DNA from: Lutimaribacter degradans
GTDB taxonomy: Bacteria; Pseudomonadota; Alphaproteobacteria; Rhodobacterales; Rhodobacteraceae
DNA: 64,000 bases
Assembly: GCF_023703375.1 (NCBI RefSeq)
Contig: NZ_JAMQGO010000010.1
Coordinates: 61,121 to 125,120, forward strand
Direction of reading: 5' to 3'
The first letter of the stretch is position 1; each line of letters begins with the position of its first letter. This document shows, piece by piece, positions 8,550 through 17,649 of this stretch. The notes under the pieces are model-generated. The model did not search any database, had not been told where the DNA came from, and was given only the letters and a program-made list of their open reading frames with translations. A program made the position numbers and the translations under genes.

Positions 8550-10748
8550 TCATTTCTTTCGCCGCTTCACATTCCCACCCCTTTGCCCGGGCCTGCCCGC
8601 GGTTGATCGACCGCGCGATTTCGTGGCCTGTTCGCTCGCCCTTTCGACTGCCTGCTGGCGGGCCAACGGGTCGTCGTGCACAGCCAGGTCCACGGCTTCC
8701 AGCCGTTTGACCTCGTCGCGCAAGCGGGCGGCTTCTTCGAATTCAAGGTTCTCAGCGGCCTTGCGCATATCCAGGCGCAGGCCATCAAGCACTGCCTGCA
8801 TGTTCGAGCCTTGCAGCTTTTCGTCGACCGTCGCGGTCACGCGGTTCAGGTCTACATCGCCCTTGTAGAGGCCCTGCAGGATGTCATCGACGTTTTTCCT
8901 GATAGTCTCGGGCGTGATCCCGTGTTCCTCGTTATAGGCGACCTGCTTGGCGCGGCGGCGGTCGGTTTCGGCCAGCGCACGTTCCATCGAGCCGGTGATA
9001 CGGTCGGCATACATGATGACGCGGCCCTCGGCGTTGCGCGCGGCGCGGCCGATGGTTTGGATCAGCGAGGTTTCCGAGCGCAGGAACCCCTCCTTGTCGG
9101 CATCGAGGATCGCCACGAGCCCACATTCGGGAATATCCAGCCCCTCGCGCAGCAGGTTGATCCCGATCAGCACGTCGAACGCGCCCAGCCGCAGGTCACG
9201 GAGAATCTCGATCCGTTCGATCGTGTCGATATCGGAATGCATGTAGCGCACGCGCACGCCCTGCTCGTGAAGATACTCGGTAAGGTCTTCGGCCATGCGT
9301 TTCGTCAGCGTTGTGCACAGCGTGCGATACCCGTCGGCCGACACGCGCCGCACCTCGTCAAGCAGGTCGTCGACCTGCATTTCTACGGGGCGGATTTCAA
9401 CCTGCGGGTCCAGCAGGCCCGTGGGGCGGATGACTTGTTCGGTGAACACGCCGCCTGTCTGCTCCATCTCCCACGATCCGGGGGTGGCCGAGACGAAGAT
9501 GGATTGCGGGCGCATCGCATCCCATTCCTCGAATTTCAGGGGGCGGTTGTCCATGCAGGATGGCAGTCGGAAACCGTGTTCAGCCAAGGTGAATTTCCGC
9601 CGATAGTCGCCCCGATACATGCCCCCGATCTGCGGCACGCTGACGTGCGATTCATCGGCGAAAACGATGGCGTTGTCGGGGATGAATTCAAACAGGGTGG
9701 GGGGCGGTTCGCCCGGTGCGCGCCCGGTCAAGTAGCGGCTGTAATTCTCGATCCCGTTGCAGACGCCCGTGGCCTCAAGCATTTCCAGGTCGAAATTGGT
9801 GCGCTGTTCCAAGCGTTGTGCCTCTAGCAGCTTGCCTTCGCCCACCAACTGGTCAAGCCGCTGGCGCAGCTCTTTCTTGATGTTGATGATGGCCTGCTGA
9901 ATGGTCGGCTTGGGCGTTACGTAATGCGAATTGGCGTAAACGCGCACACGCTCCATGCTTGCCGCTTTTTCGCCGGTCAGGGGGTCGAACTCGGTGATCG
10001 CCTCCAACTCTTCACCGAAAAATGACAGCTTCCAGGCCCGATCTTCAAGGTGCGCGGGCCAGATTTCCAGGCTGTCGCCGCGCACGCGGAACGATCCGCG
10101 CTGGAACGCCTGGTCATTGCGGCGGTATTGCTGGGCTACCAGATCGGCCATGATGGCGCGTTGGTTATACTCTTTCCCGACCTCCAGGTCCTGGGTCATC
10201 GCGCCGTATGTTTCGACGCTGCCGATACCATAGATACAACTGACCGAAGCCACGATGATCACGTCATCGCGTTCCAGAAGCGCGCGCGTGGCCGAGTGGC
10301 GCATCCGGTCGATCTGTTCGTTGATCTGCGATTCCTTCTCGATATAGGTGTCGCTGCGCGCCACATAGGCCTCGGGCTGGTAATAGTCGTAGTAGCTGAC
10401 GAAATATTCGACCGCGTTTTCGGGAAAGAAGCCTTTGAATTCGCCGTAAAGCTGCGCTGCCAGCGTCTTGTTCGGGGCAAGTATGATCGCCGGTCGCTGC
10501 GTTTCCTCGATCACCTTGGCCATGGTGAAGGTCTTGCCGGTGCCGGTGGCGCCCAGCAACACCTGGTCCCGCTCGCCCGCGTCGATGCCGCCCGAAAGCT
10601 CGGCGATCGCCGTGGGCTGATCGCCCGACGGGGTGAACTCGGTATGCATGATAAATCGTTTGCCCCCTTCCAGCTTTTCGCGCGCCTTCACGTCGGGGGC
10701 GGGCGAATGAAGGAGCGGCTCCGACTTGTCGGAATGGGCGTATGGCAT
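8550..10748 (-). CDS. uvrB: Excinuclease ABC subunit B
   Basis: 732-residue helicase-like damage-verification subunit of nucleotide excision repair. Visible: Walker A GATGTGKT (66-73), beta-hairpin region ([11 protein letters not shown]), DEAD-like ADESHV motif, C-terminal helicase domain with GRAARN, and a C-terminal UVR motif ([17 protein letters not shown]) for UvrC contact. The start at 10748 is chosen because of its ribosome site (CCGGAG); an in-frame start at 10901 adds 51 unlikely residues. Compared with E. coli UvrB there is a ~28-residue N-terminal extension before TPSGDQP. A LexA-like site lies 31-45 bases upstream. Confidence 0.96.
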   Translation of the reverse strand: MPYAHSDKSEPLLHSPAPDVKAREKLEGGKRFIMHTEFTPSGDQPTAIAELSGGIDAGERDQVLLGATGTGKTFTMAKVIEETQRPAIILAPNKTLAAQLYGEFKGFFPENAVEYFVSYYDYYQPEAYVARSDTYIEKESQINEQIDRMRHSATRALLERDDVIIVASVSCIYGIGSVETYGAMTQDLEVGKEYNQRAIMADLVAQQYRRNDQAFQRGSFRVRGDSLEIWPAHLEDRAWKLSFFGEELEAITEFDPLTGEKAASMERVRVYANSHYVTPKPTIQQAIINIKKELRQRLDQLVGEGKLLEAQRLEQRTNFDLEMLEATGVCNGIENYSRYLTGRAPGEPPPTLFEFIPDNAIVFADESHVSVPQIGGMYRGDYRRKFTLAEHGFRLPSCMDNRPLKFEEWDAMRPQSIFVSATPGSWEMEQTGGVFTEQVIRPTGLLDPQVEIRPVEMQVDDLLDEVRRVSADGYRTLCTTLTKRMAEDLTEYLHEQGVRVRYMHSDIDTIERIEILRDLRLGAFDVLIGINLLREGLDIPECGLVAILDADKEGFLRSETSLIQTIGRAARNAEGRVIMYADRITGSMERALAETDRRRAKQVAYNEEHGITPETIRKNVDDILQGLYKGDVDLNRVTATVDEKLQGSNMQAVLDGLRLDMRKAAENLEFEEAARLRDEVKRLEAVDLAVHDDPLARQQAVERASEQATKSRGRSTAGRPGQRGGNVKRRKK

Positions 10749-10778
10749 GAGAATCTCCGGCAGCGTTGTTTCAGATTT

Positions 10779-10793
10779 GATCTGTTTTTGTTC
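10779..10793 (-). promoter_or_regulatory. Candidate LexA (SOS) box of uvrB
   Basis: The plus strand reads GATC-N7-GTTC, one base from the alphaproteobacterial LexA consensus GTTC-N7-GTTC. It lies just upstream of the uvrB start, where a repressor site would act. Motif only. Confidence 0.5.
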
Positions 10794-11138
10794 CAGTTCA
10801 ACCCCGTAACCCTGACAGAGGGGGCCACCCTGCGTGAAATGCCGAGCACCGGCTTTGTCGTTCCGGCGCAATCTCTTACCCAGCCTGCTTAAATTGAGCA
10901 TTCGCAGAAATACATTTCAAACTCATCTATTTGTTGCGTGGTTTCGGGCTGTGTTGCTACGCTGATAGGGCAAGCAGTGTGCTTTGTCGCGCCTTTGGCT
11001 GCACACCCACCCCTCGCTCCCCGTAGTCTGGGCGCAATCAAGGCAACTGTTTGCACCCTTCCAATATCACCCTCAACCCCTTGCCCATCGGGCTGATTTC
11101 AAGGATAACACCCGCAAGGACTGAAGCGAGAGACATTC

Positions 11139-11450
11139 ATGCGCGCACGTATCTACAGACCCGCCCGAAACGCAATGCAATCCGGCACCGCCAAGAGCAA
11201 GCATTGGGTTCTGGAATATGCGCCGGCGTCTCGGCGCGAGGTTGACCCGTTGATGGGCTGGACTTCGTCAAGCGATACGCAGGCGCAGGTGAAGCTGCAG
11301 TTCGCTTCGAAAGAGGCTGCGCTGGAATACGCCGAGGCGCATGGTATCGACGCCATCGTGATGGAGCCCAAGACGCGCAAGCCGAACGTGCGCCCTGGCG
11401 GCTATGGCGAGAATTTTGCCACCAACCGGCGTGGTTCCTGGACGCACTGA
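11139..11450 (+). CDS. NDUFS4-type complex I accessory protein (ETC complex I subunit)
   Basis: 103 residues. It matches the conserved region of mitochondrial NDUFS4/18 kDa subunit homologues in alphaproteobacteria: [51 protein letters not shown] and the final [17 protein letters not shown]. It associates with the peripheral arm of NADH:quinone oxidoreductase. It stands alone, away from the nuo operon. A weak ribosome site (GCGAGAG) precedes the ATG. The 237-base gap between uvrB's longest ORF and this gene shows nothing beyond likely promoters. Confidence 0.9.
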   Translation: MRARIYRPARNAMQSGTAKSKHWVLEYAPASRREVDPLMGWTSSSDTQAQVKLQFASKEAALEYAEAHGIDAIVMEPKTRKPNVRPGGYGENFATNRRGSWTH

Positions 11451-11517
11451 CAGTAATTTTTGACGGAAGGATGTGTTCGCGACGACGCGGTGTTGGCCGC
11501 ATCGTACCGTTTGGCGT

Positions 11518-12117
11518 TTACACTGCGTAGTGCTGATCCATCGCCGCTTTTACACCAAGCCAGAGGCTGGTTCGGCTGACGGGTTTTTTCAGGACAACAT
11601 CGCCAGGCGCTCCGGGTAGCGGCGTGAACCTGTTGATTGATGCGTCGCTGCTTAGCAGGATGACCGGCCTGAGAGGGAAGGAGCGTTTGACTGCTTCATT
11701 GAATTTGCCAAGCAATACTTGATCAGACTCGAAACTGTCGGCATCGACGATGAACAGGTCCGAGGTCTTGCCGCATTTCAATAGCCACTCGTGGTAGCCG
11801 ACTCTGTCATGAACATTGACCACCGTCAGGCCGTAAAGCTCTTCCAACCATGTCCTGGTGTCACTGGTTGCGAAAGAACTGTCCGCAAATAGCATTGCCT
11901 GGCCAAGCGGAAGTTGGCCGCGGGCGGATAATTCCCGGCGATCATTCGCCGGTGTGGGCGCAGGGGTAGAAATGCGTCTTTTCGGCACATCCTTAACGTG
12001 CGATACTTCGGGTAACAGGCGCTGAACGTACCGTTTGCTCTGGCCTTTCAGCCAGTCCGGTAATAAAGGGTTAGCCTGCTTTTGAGTTAGCGTGGAAGTA
12101 GTAAAAAATTGCCGCAT
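11518..12117 (-). CDS. Atypical response-regulator receiver protein
   Basis: 199 residues from ATG 12117 (an in-frame TTG lies at 12171 within a promoter-like TTGACA). The first ~70 residues are polar and probably unstructured; residues ~74-195 resemble a CheY-like receiver. The acidic pair after strand 1 is reduced to one Asp (LFADSS, Asp79). The phospho-acceptor region is LFIVDADSF (Asp125 or Asp127), the conserved Ser is in ILLSSD (156/157) and the Lys-Pro is LKKPV (177-179). There is no output domain. It may be a phosphorylatable or degenerate single-domain regulator. No kinase is adjacent. Composition is lower in GC than neighbouring genes. Confidence 0.55.
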   Translation of the reverse strand: MRQFFTTSTLTQKQANPLLPDWLKGQSKRYVQRLLPEVSHVKDVPKRRISTPAPTPANDRRELSARGQLPLGQAMLFADSSFATSDTRTWLEELYGLTVVNVHDRVGYHEWLLKCGKTSDLFIVDADSFESDQVLLGKFNEAVKRSFPLRPVILLSSDASINRFTPLPGAPGDVVLKKPVSRTSLWLGVKAAMDQHYAV

Positions 12118-12130
12118 TGTGATGTATCCA

Positions 12131-12164
12131 CTGTTTTTTTCACGATAACTGTGATAAAAAACAG
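12131..12164 (-). promoter_or_regulatory. Long dyad operator upstream of the receiver gene
   Basis: Inverted repeat CTGTTTTTTTCAC (12131-12143) / GTGATAAAAAACAG (12151-12164), 7-nt spacer, one bulged base. On the minus strand a TTGACA hexamer (12171-12166) lies immediately before it, so the dyad covers the likely core promoter. A natural candidate ligand is the XRE-family protein encoded upstream (12548-12931). Confidence 0.5.
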
Positions 12165-12223
12165 ATGTCAATAGAACAATCTGAGGGCGTCGCTGTCGTA
12201 TCGGCAGGTTTGGAGGAGAGGAA

Positions 12224-12316
12224 ATGCTGGCGAACGGGCTGGTATCAAGGGTGAGTTTGTCGCCGAAGGTTACGCCTTCGACGTCTCATGCTTGGCACCT
12301 TGAACTTGGGCCATAG
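12224..12316 (+). CDS. Possible 30-residue peptide ORF
   Basis: ATG 12224 to TAG 12316, preceded by a strong Shine-Dalgarno run (GGAGGAGAG, ending 3 nt before the ATG). The peptide (start MLANGLVSRVS) has no signal or membrane segment that I recognise. It lies in the otherwise empty stretch 12172-12426 and could be a leader peptide or chance. Confidence 0.25.
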   Translation: MLANGLVSRVSLSPKVTPSTSHAWHLELGP

Positions 12317-12426
12317 CCGGAAGCGCTTGATTGCGGCGTATAGCCGACTGACGTGAATTTATGGGAGGGGGCGCCGCACTGGCTTCGGCGCTACTTTGAA
12401 AGCCACCAGACGAACCGAGGCGATTG

Positions 12427-12645
12427 ATGAGAGACATGGCGGGAATCAAAGTGGTTGACTTTGGCAACGAAGAAGGTAACCACGCCGCGTTGGAAGAACT
12501 GGTAAAAGAGCTTCCTTCGGATCAGGCGCGGCTTTTTCTGGCCTTGATCAGATGCGTCGGTTTGACAGAGATCTTAGAAAATCCAGGAGTTTATCTTGAT
12601 CTTCTTGAGAAAGCGCCCCGAGATAGTTCAAAAGGGAACCCTTGA
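12427..12645 (+). CDS. Hypothetical 72-residue protein
   Basis: ATG 12427 with GAGG about 8 bases upstream. The product (MRDMAGIKVVDFGNEEGN...) is acidic, Leu/Glu-rich, and looks protein-like in its first 40 residues. The last third overlaps the 3' end of the XRE gene on the opposite strand (12548-12645), which weakens the case. No family recognised; it could be a spurious antisense extension. Confidence 0.35.
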   Translation: MRDMAGIKVVDFGNEEGNHAALEELVKELPSDQARLFLALIRCVGLTEILENPGVYLDLLEKAPRDSSKGNP

Positions 12646-12931
12646 TGTTCGTCTCGGGCGAGATCCCCAGAAGGGTGCCTGGCAAGACGTCCAGCGCATT
12701 TTCCAGGGAAATCACCGTGGAAACGCGTGGGTTCTTCACGCGGCGCTCTTCTATGTCCTTCACCGCCCGGGGGTTAAGCCCCGCTTTCACGGACAAGGAA
12801 TGAGGGCTTAGGCCCTTTTCTTTCATGATACGCAGAAGTTGACTGCGAAATTCTTCAAAATCGAAACCCGTTGAAACATCAAAACTCACAGCATCACACT
12901 CCGCACTCGGTTGCTTGGGTAACGCACCCAT
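12548..12931 (-). CDS. XRE-family helix-turn-helix regulator
   Basis: 127 residues. Residues ~24-85 form a Cro/CI-type HTH (FRSQLLRIMKEKGLSPHSLSVKAGLNP, then RAVKDIEERRVKNPRVST and LENALDVLPGTLLG). The C-terminal part is short and may mediate dimerisation. The ATG at 12931 follows GAGGG about 12 bases away. Codon use is less GC-biased than the housekeeping genes around it, hinting at acquired DNA. Likely target: its own region and the dyad at 12131-12164. Confidence 0.75.
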   Translation of the reverse strand: MGALPKQPSAECDAVSFDVSTGFDFEEFRSQLLRIMKEKGLSPHSLSVKAGLNPRAVKDIEERRVKNPRVSTVISLENALDVLPGTLLGISPETNIKGSLLNYLGALSQEDQDKLLDFLRSLSNRRI

Positions 12932-13097
12932 ACACAGGTACCCTCTTTTAGTGGTTTATACTTCCCGACGCTTACTTAAAGCGATTGAAGGAACGCATCA
13001 AGATATTGCATGTGGTTATTGAAGATAGTCAAGCTATTCCTTAAGGCTTGCAAGGTTAAAAAGGGTATTGCATAGGTCATGTGCGCGTGCGCACTGC

Positions 13098-13174
13098 GGT
13101 CCCATAGCTCAACAGGATAGAGCAGCTGACTTCTAATCAGCAGGTTCGGGGTTCGAGTCCTCGTGGGATCGCCA
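13098..13174 (+). tRNA. tRNA-Arg (anticodon TCT)
   Basis: 77 bases with encoded CCA. The acceptor stem is GGTCCCA / TGGGATC (one G-T pair). The anticodon arm GCTGA-CTTCTAA-TCAGC places TCT at the anticodon, reading AGA/AGG. The T arm contains GGTTCGAGTCC. All arms fold in the standard cloverleaf. Confidence 0.97.
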
Positions 13175-13177
13175 CTC

Positions 13178-13201
13178 GCGGCCCAGCAAGGTGCGGGCCG
13201 C
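13178..13201 (+). terminator. Hairpin downstream of tRNA-Arg
   Basis: Stem GCGGCCC (13178-13184) / GGGCCGC (13195-13201) with a 10-nt loop and no T run. Possible 3' boundary of the tRNA transcript. Confidence 0.4.
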
Positions 13202-13221
13202 AAATGGCAGGTGCCATAATG

Positions 13222-14418
13222 TCAGTGACGTGGCAAAAGGCGGTCCACCAGCCCCAGCCAATACCCCACGCCAACCGGAATAGCGGCATCGTTGAAATCG
13301 TACGTGGGGTAGTGGACCATTGCGTTGTTCCTGCCGGGCTGATCGGTGCCCATCCAGATGTAGTTGCCCGGACGTTCGTTCAGCATGAACGAGAAATCCT
13401 CGCCCGCCATACATGGCTCGTGTTCGCGCAGAACACCGCTCTCGCCAACCAGCGCCGCGGCGGCCGCGGCGGCTTCGTCGGTTTCGGCGGAATGGTTTAC
13501 CGTAGGCGGGTAGTTCTTGCGATAATCAATGATCGCCTCGGCGCCAAAACCGGATGCGACCCCTTCGGCGAGGCTGCGAATCCGCGCCTCGGCCATGTCG
13601 CGCGTGGCGGCATCGAAGTACCGGACGGACCCGCCGATAACGGCCTCGTCGGGCATTACAACGTAGGCATCCGACCCCTTGAACATCGACACGCCGATCG
13701 TGGCGGTGTCGTGGGGCGAGACATTGCGCCCCGGTACGCTTTGAATGGCAGTCACGAGATGGGCGGCTGCCAGAACGGTATCAACGCCCAGATGCGGCAA
13801 CCCCGCATGGGTACCTTGGCCCCGGATGGTGATGTCGAAGTAATCGATGCCCGCCATGATCGGCCCGGACAGTGCGCAGAACTGGCCCAGCGGTAGTCCG
13901 GGCCAATTGTGCAAGCCCCAGACCGATTGGCAATTCGCGCGTTCGAACAACCCTTCGCGCACCATGATGCCACCGCCACCGCCGCCTTCTTCGGCGGGCT
14001 GGAAAATGAGGGCGACAGACCCCGCGAAATCACGCGTTTCGGCCAGGATCTTTGCCGTGCCCAACAGCATCGCTGTGTGCCCGTCATGGCCACAGGCATG
14101 CATCGCGCCGGGGTTGACGGACTTCCACGGCACATCTGTATGTTCCTGCATTGGCAGCGCGTCCATGTCAGCGCGCAGTCCGATCATGGGGCCGTCCTGT
14201 TCGCCGTGGATAATGCCGACGACGCCGGTGGTGGCCATCCCGGTGATGACCTCGTCAACACCGAACTCGCGCAGTTTCTCGGCGACGATCCCGGCGGTGC
14301 GGGTCTCCTCGAACCCGATTTCGGGATGCGTGTGCAGATCCCGACGCCAGGCGGTGATCTCTTCGTGCAGGTCGGTGATGCGATTGTGGTGACGGGATTT
14401 GAGTGAGGTTTCTGCCAA
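13222..14418 (-). CDS. M20-family amidohydrolase (hippurate hydrolase type)
   Basis: 398-residue cytosolic metallo-amidase of the M20D group. Motifs: HTHPEIGFEE near the N-terminus, GLRADMDALPMQE, MHACGHDGHTAMLLG, QPAEEGGGGG and the closing MAGEDFSF. These residues bind two metal ions and place the catalytic acid. It would hydrolyse N-acyl amino acids or similar amides. The start codon is TTG at 14418, with AAGGAG 7 bases upstream. Lying downstream of the livJ terminator on the same strand, it is likely transcribed alone. Confidence 0.9.
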   Translation of the reverse strand: MAETSLKSRHHNRITDLHEEITAWRRDLHTHPEIGFEETRTAGIVAEKLREFGVDEVITGMATTGVVGIIHGEQDGPMIGLRADMDALPMQEHTDVPWKSVNPGAMHACGHDGHTAMLLGTAKILAETRDFAGSVALIFQPAEEGGGGGGIMVREGLFERANCQSVWGLHNWPGLPLGQFCALSGPIMAGIDYFDITIRGQGTHAGLPHLGVDTVLAAAHLVTAIQSVPGRNVSPHDTATIGVSMFKGSDAYVVMPDEAVIGGSVRYFDAATRDMAEARIRSLAEGVASGFGAEAIIDYRKNYPPTVNHSAETDEAAAAAAALVGESGVLREHEPCMAGEDFSFMLNERPGNYIWMGTDQPGRNNAMVHYPTYDFNDAAIPVGVGYWLGLVDRLLPRH

Positions 14419-14506
14419 GACGGAACTCCTTTTTTGCGCCGCTCAAGAGATAACGAATAAGTCAACAAAGTGCGAGGCACTTGATGGAAAGGCCTCGCCG
14501 CGAACG

Positions 14507-14536
14507 AAAAAAGGGGCGCCAAACGGCGCCCCTTTT
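14507..14536 (-). terminator. Bidirectional terminator after the livJ-like gene
   Basis: Stem GGGGCGCC (14513-14520) / GGCGCCCC (14525-14532), 4-nt loop, flanked by six A on the left and four T on the right, so a T run follows on either strand. It ends the minus-strand livHMGF/ligase/livJ transcript. Confidence 0.92.
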
Positions 14537-14554
14537 CGTCTCTCCCGGTGGTGG

Positions 14555-15715
14555 CTACTGGCGAGCCAGAAGCTTCCACTTGCCATCTTCTACGACCGAA
14601 ATGGTGATTTCGTTTGCACCCTGGTGGTCGCCAGGCCCGTAGCTGATCTGCGTATCCAGAAGCTCGGAATAGTAGTCGACCGACTCCATGGCCGTCTTGA
14701 AGGACTCATGCGTCAGGTCGGGCCCTGCGGCCTCAAGCGCCATGATCAGCGTTTCGGCGGCATTATAGCCAAGCATGGCAAATCCGCCGGCGGGCTGACC
14801 GTATTCCTCTTCATAGGCCTCGATGAAGGCAGCAGGCACCGGGTCTTCGGCGCGCGCGGCCAGGTCAACCCAGCCCGCGGCGGCGTAAAGACCATCGGTC
14901 ACGCCGTTCGGCACGGCGGCCACGGGCTCCAGGAAACCGGCCGAGGTGTTGAGGAACTTGGCCTCGGTCCAGCCCAGTTGCTTGGCCGTGCCGACAACCG
15001 TGATGCCGGCGCGCACACCCAGCGCCATCACGATGGTTTCGCAGTTCTCACTGCGCAGCTTTTGAACGGCGCCGACGAAATCCTGCTCATCCGGCTTGTG
15101 CGTGGTTTCCGCGACAAAGGTCGTGCCCAGGTCTTCGGTGCTTTCCTTCGCGGCGCTTGAGATCTCGATGCCGAAATCGGTGGGCAGATACATCGCGCAG
15201 ACATTCGTGTACCCGAACTCGTCTTTCAGATACTCGATACCCGCGATTGCCTGGTCGTAGTAGCTTGCAAATCCAGTGTACTTGTTGTCGATCGGTTCTG
15301 CCAGCATCTCGCGCGCTGCCGAAAGCGGGTTGAGGTTCGGGATGCCCTTGGGGTCCATGATCTTGAAGCCCGCCAAGTTGTGCGGCGTGCCCAGGCTGAG
15401 CATCATCGCGAACACGCCGTCCCGGTTGACCAACTTGTTGTAGGCCTGTGCGGCCTTGGGCAATTGATATGTGTGGTCCTCGACCACGAACCGGATCTTG
15501 CGGCCATGCACGCCGCCGGCCTCGTTGACCTCGTCGATCTTGAGGTTGGCGCCGTTGATCGCAGGCACGCCGATTGCGGCAAAGATGCCGGACAGATCGT
15601 TGACCGATCCGATAACGATTTCATCGTCGCTCACGCCTTGTGTCTGGGCCCAGGCGGCCTGCGTCATGCCCAGTGCCAGCGCACTGCCCAGGACGGATTT
15701 CATCAGGGTATTCAT
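14555..15715 (-). CDS. ABC transporter substrate-binding protein, LivJ/LivK type
   Basis: 386 residues from ATG 15715 (ribosome site GGGAGGAAAG). Signal peptide 1-23 (AAWA cleavage), then the periplasmic binding fold of the branched-chain amino acid/amide family (DEIVIGSVNDLSG, IDEVNEAGGVHGRKI). Homologues with an acyl-CoA ligase in the same operon often bind aromatic or fatty acids rather than Leu/Ile/Val. That context (CoA ligase next door, aromatic CoA pathway across the divergent gap) favours an aromatic carboxylate ligand; this is inference. Confidence 0.9.
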   Translation of the reverse strand: MNTLMKSVLGSALALGMTQAAWAQTQGVSDDEIVIGSVNDLSGIFAAIGVPAINGANLKIDEVNEAGGVHGRKIRFVVEDHTYQLPKAAQAYNKLVNRDGVFAMMLSLGTPHNLAGFKIMDPKGIPNLNPLSAAREMLAEPIDNKYTGFASYYDQAIAGIEYLKDEFGYTNVCAMYLPTDFGIEISSAAKESTEDLGTTFVAETTHKPDEQDFVGAVQKLRSENCETIVMALGVRAGITVVGTAKQLGWTEAKFLNTSAGFLEPVAAVPNGVTDGLYAAAGWVDLAARAEDPVPAAFIEAYEEEYGQPAGGFAMLGYNAAETLIMALEAAGPDLTHESFKTAMESVDYYSELLDTQISYGPGDHQGANEITISVVEDGKWKLLARQ

Positions 15716-15761
15716 CGTGGTCTTTCCTCCCTTGGTCTCGCCCCGTTCTTGCAGGGCTTGG

Positions 15762-17645
15762 TCAATACATATCATCAATCAACGCCTTGTGGCGCTTTTC
15801 CACAAAGCCGCGCTTCAACTTCATGGTTGGTGTCAGTTCCTCGTCCTCGGCGGTCAGCAGCACGTCGATCAGGCGGAAATCCTTGATCTGCTCGACGCGG
15901 GCGAATTCGGTATTCACCTGCTTGATCTCGGCGCCGATCAGGTCTTGTACCTCTTGCGCACGGCAAAGCGAGGCGAAATCGGAAAACGGCACCTTGTTCT
16001 CTTGCGCATATTTCTCGACGTTTTCCTGGTCGATCATCACCAGGGCGGTCAGATATTTGCGCTTGTCGCCGATGATCACCGCGTCGTTGATGTAATGGCT
16101 GAACTTCAGCCGGCTTTCGATTTCGGCCGGCGTGATGTTCTTGCCGCCTGCCGTGATGATGATGTCCTTTAGTCGCCCGGTGATGGTGACATACCCATCA
16201 TCGTCGATCCGCCCCACATCGCCCGTGCGCAGCCAGCCGTCATCGGTATAGGTTTCGGCCGTCTTTTCGTTGTTGCGCCAATAGCCCTGGAAATTGTTCA
16301 GACCCCTAGTCTGAATTTCGCCATCCGCGGCGATGCGCACATGCACGCCGGGGACGGGTTTTCCGATGGTGCCCACCTTGTTCTCGGTCGGGGTGTTGAT
16401 CGTGGCGATGCCGGCTGTTTCGGTCATGCCGTACCCTTCGACCAGAGGCACGCCGATGGACCAATACCATTTCAACAGTTCTGGCGATATGGGCGCAGCG
16501 CCGGTGCCGCCCCGGCGCATCCGGTCAAACCCCAGCATGCGGCGCAGGTTCTTCAACACCAGGTGATCCCAAAGCCAGAAATTCAACGCCGTGGCGGTGG
16601 GCACATTGCCGGTTTCCATCAGCGCCTTTGTGCGTTTCTGCCCCGCCTGTAGCGCCATCTTGAACGACATGCGGCCAATCCACGTGGCCTCTTGCGCCAG
16701 GATCAGCACGCGGGAGTATATTTTCTCCCAAACGCGCGGCACGGCGGTAAAGGTCATCGGGCTGACCTCTTGCAGGTTGTCGAACACCGTTTCGGGGCTT
16801 TCGGCAAAGTTGACCGTGCATTTCGCCGCCAGCGGGAAATAGATCGACACGTCACGTTCCAGGATGTGGCACAGCGGCAGGAAACACAGCTGTTCGTCAT
16901 CCGGTTCGGCGGGCAGCCCGTGGGCACCGGCGGTGATGGCGGACATGATGTTTTCGTTCGACAGCATCGCGCCCTTGGGCATTCCGGTGGTGCCCGAGGT
17001 ATAGATCAGCAGCGCGGTATCCTCGGGGCGAGATTGGTTGATCTCGGCTTCGAATTGCCCGGGCTCGGCCGCGTCGACCTCTTGCCCGACCCGGTAGAAC
17101 TCCTCGATGAAGATGCACCGATCATGTTCGAGATCGTGCAGCCCCTCGTCTTCGAGGATGATGACCTTGAGAAGATCAGGCACGTCGCTCTCGATCTCGA
17201 GGAACTTGTCCAGTTGTTCCTCGTTCTCGACGACCAGGAACCGCGAGCCGCTGTCGCGCAGCAGGTACGAAAGCTGATTGGCGCTATCTGTCGTGTACAC
17301 GCCAGAGGCGATGCCGCCGACGCACTGGATGCCTAGGTCGAAATACGCCCATTCCTTTCGGTCCTCCGAAAGGATCGACACGCATTCACCGCGTTCGAGC
17401 CCCAGCTTGCGCAGGGCCATGCCGATCCACTTGGCATGGGTCCAGTAATCGGACCACGTGTAGGCCTGCCAGATGCCCATGTCCTTTTCGCGGTGGGCGG
17501 TGCGACTGCCCAGCTCCTTGCAGCGGGCGGCAAACAGTTTGGCGATTGTATCCTGCCCGTCGACCGTGACGGGCCGCGCGTCGGGCAGGGCGTTGAACAC
17601 GACGCCGTTGATGGTGATCTTGTCCGATGCGGCATTGGCGTTCAT
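15762..17645 (-). CDS. Long-chain acyl-CoA synthetase-like AMP-forming ligase
   Basis: 627 residues from ATG 17645, chosen for the GGAGGTG site; it follows the livF-like stop by four bases. AMP-binding motifs: YTSGTTGMPKGAM (P-loop), EGYGMTETAG, WLRTGDVGRIDDDGY and the C-terminal GRLKDIIITAGGKNITP. It activates a carboxylic acid to acyl-AMP and then acyl-CoA. Its place inside an ABC import operon suggests that it traps the imported acid as a CoA ester. The substrate, fatty or aryl-alkyl acid, is not determined. Confidence 0.9.
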   Translation of the reverse strand: MNANAASDKITINGVVFNALPDARPVTVDGQDTIAKLFAARCKELGSRTAHREKDMGIWQAYTWSDYWTHAKWIGMALRKLGLERGECVSILSEDRKEWAYFDLGIQCVGGIASGVYTTDSANQLSYLLRDSGSRFLVVENEEQLDKFLEIESDVPDLLKVIILEDEGLHDLEHDRCIFIEEFYRVGQEVDAAEPGQFEAEINQSRPEDTALLIYTSGTTGMPKGAMLSNENIMSAITAGAHGLPAEPDDEQLCFLPLCHILERDVSIYFPLAAKCTVNFAESPETVFDNLQEVSPMTFTAVPRVWEKIYSRVLILAQEATWIGRMSFKMALQAGQKRTKALMETGNVPTATALNFWLWDHLVLKNLRRMLGFDRMRRGGTGAAPISPELLKWYWSIGVPLVEGYGMTETAGIATINTPTENKVGTIGKPVPGVHVRIAADGEIQTRGLNNFQGYWRNNEKTAETYTDDGWLRTGDVGRIDDDGYVTITGRLKDIIITAGGKNITPAEIESRLKFSHYINDAVIIGDKRKYLTALVMIDQENVEKYAQENKVPFSDFASLCRAQEVQDLIGAEIKQVNTEFARVEQIKDFRLIDVLLTAEDEELTPTMKLKRGFVEKRHKALIDDMY

Positions 17646-17649
17646 CGCA

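Noticed and set aside
12149..12164. CTGT-N8-ACAG, an E. coli-type LexA box, within the dyad
   Set aside because: Alphaproteobacterial LexA uses GTTC-N7-GTTC; the match is better explained as part of the longer inverted repeat.
13098..13174. tRNA-Arg as an integration site of a genomic island
   Set aside because: No repeat of the tRNA 3' end and no integrase gene were found in the window.
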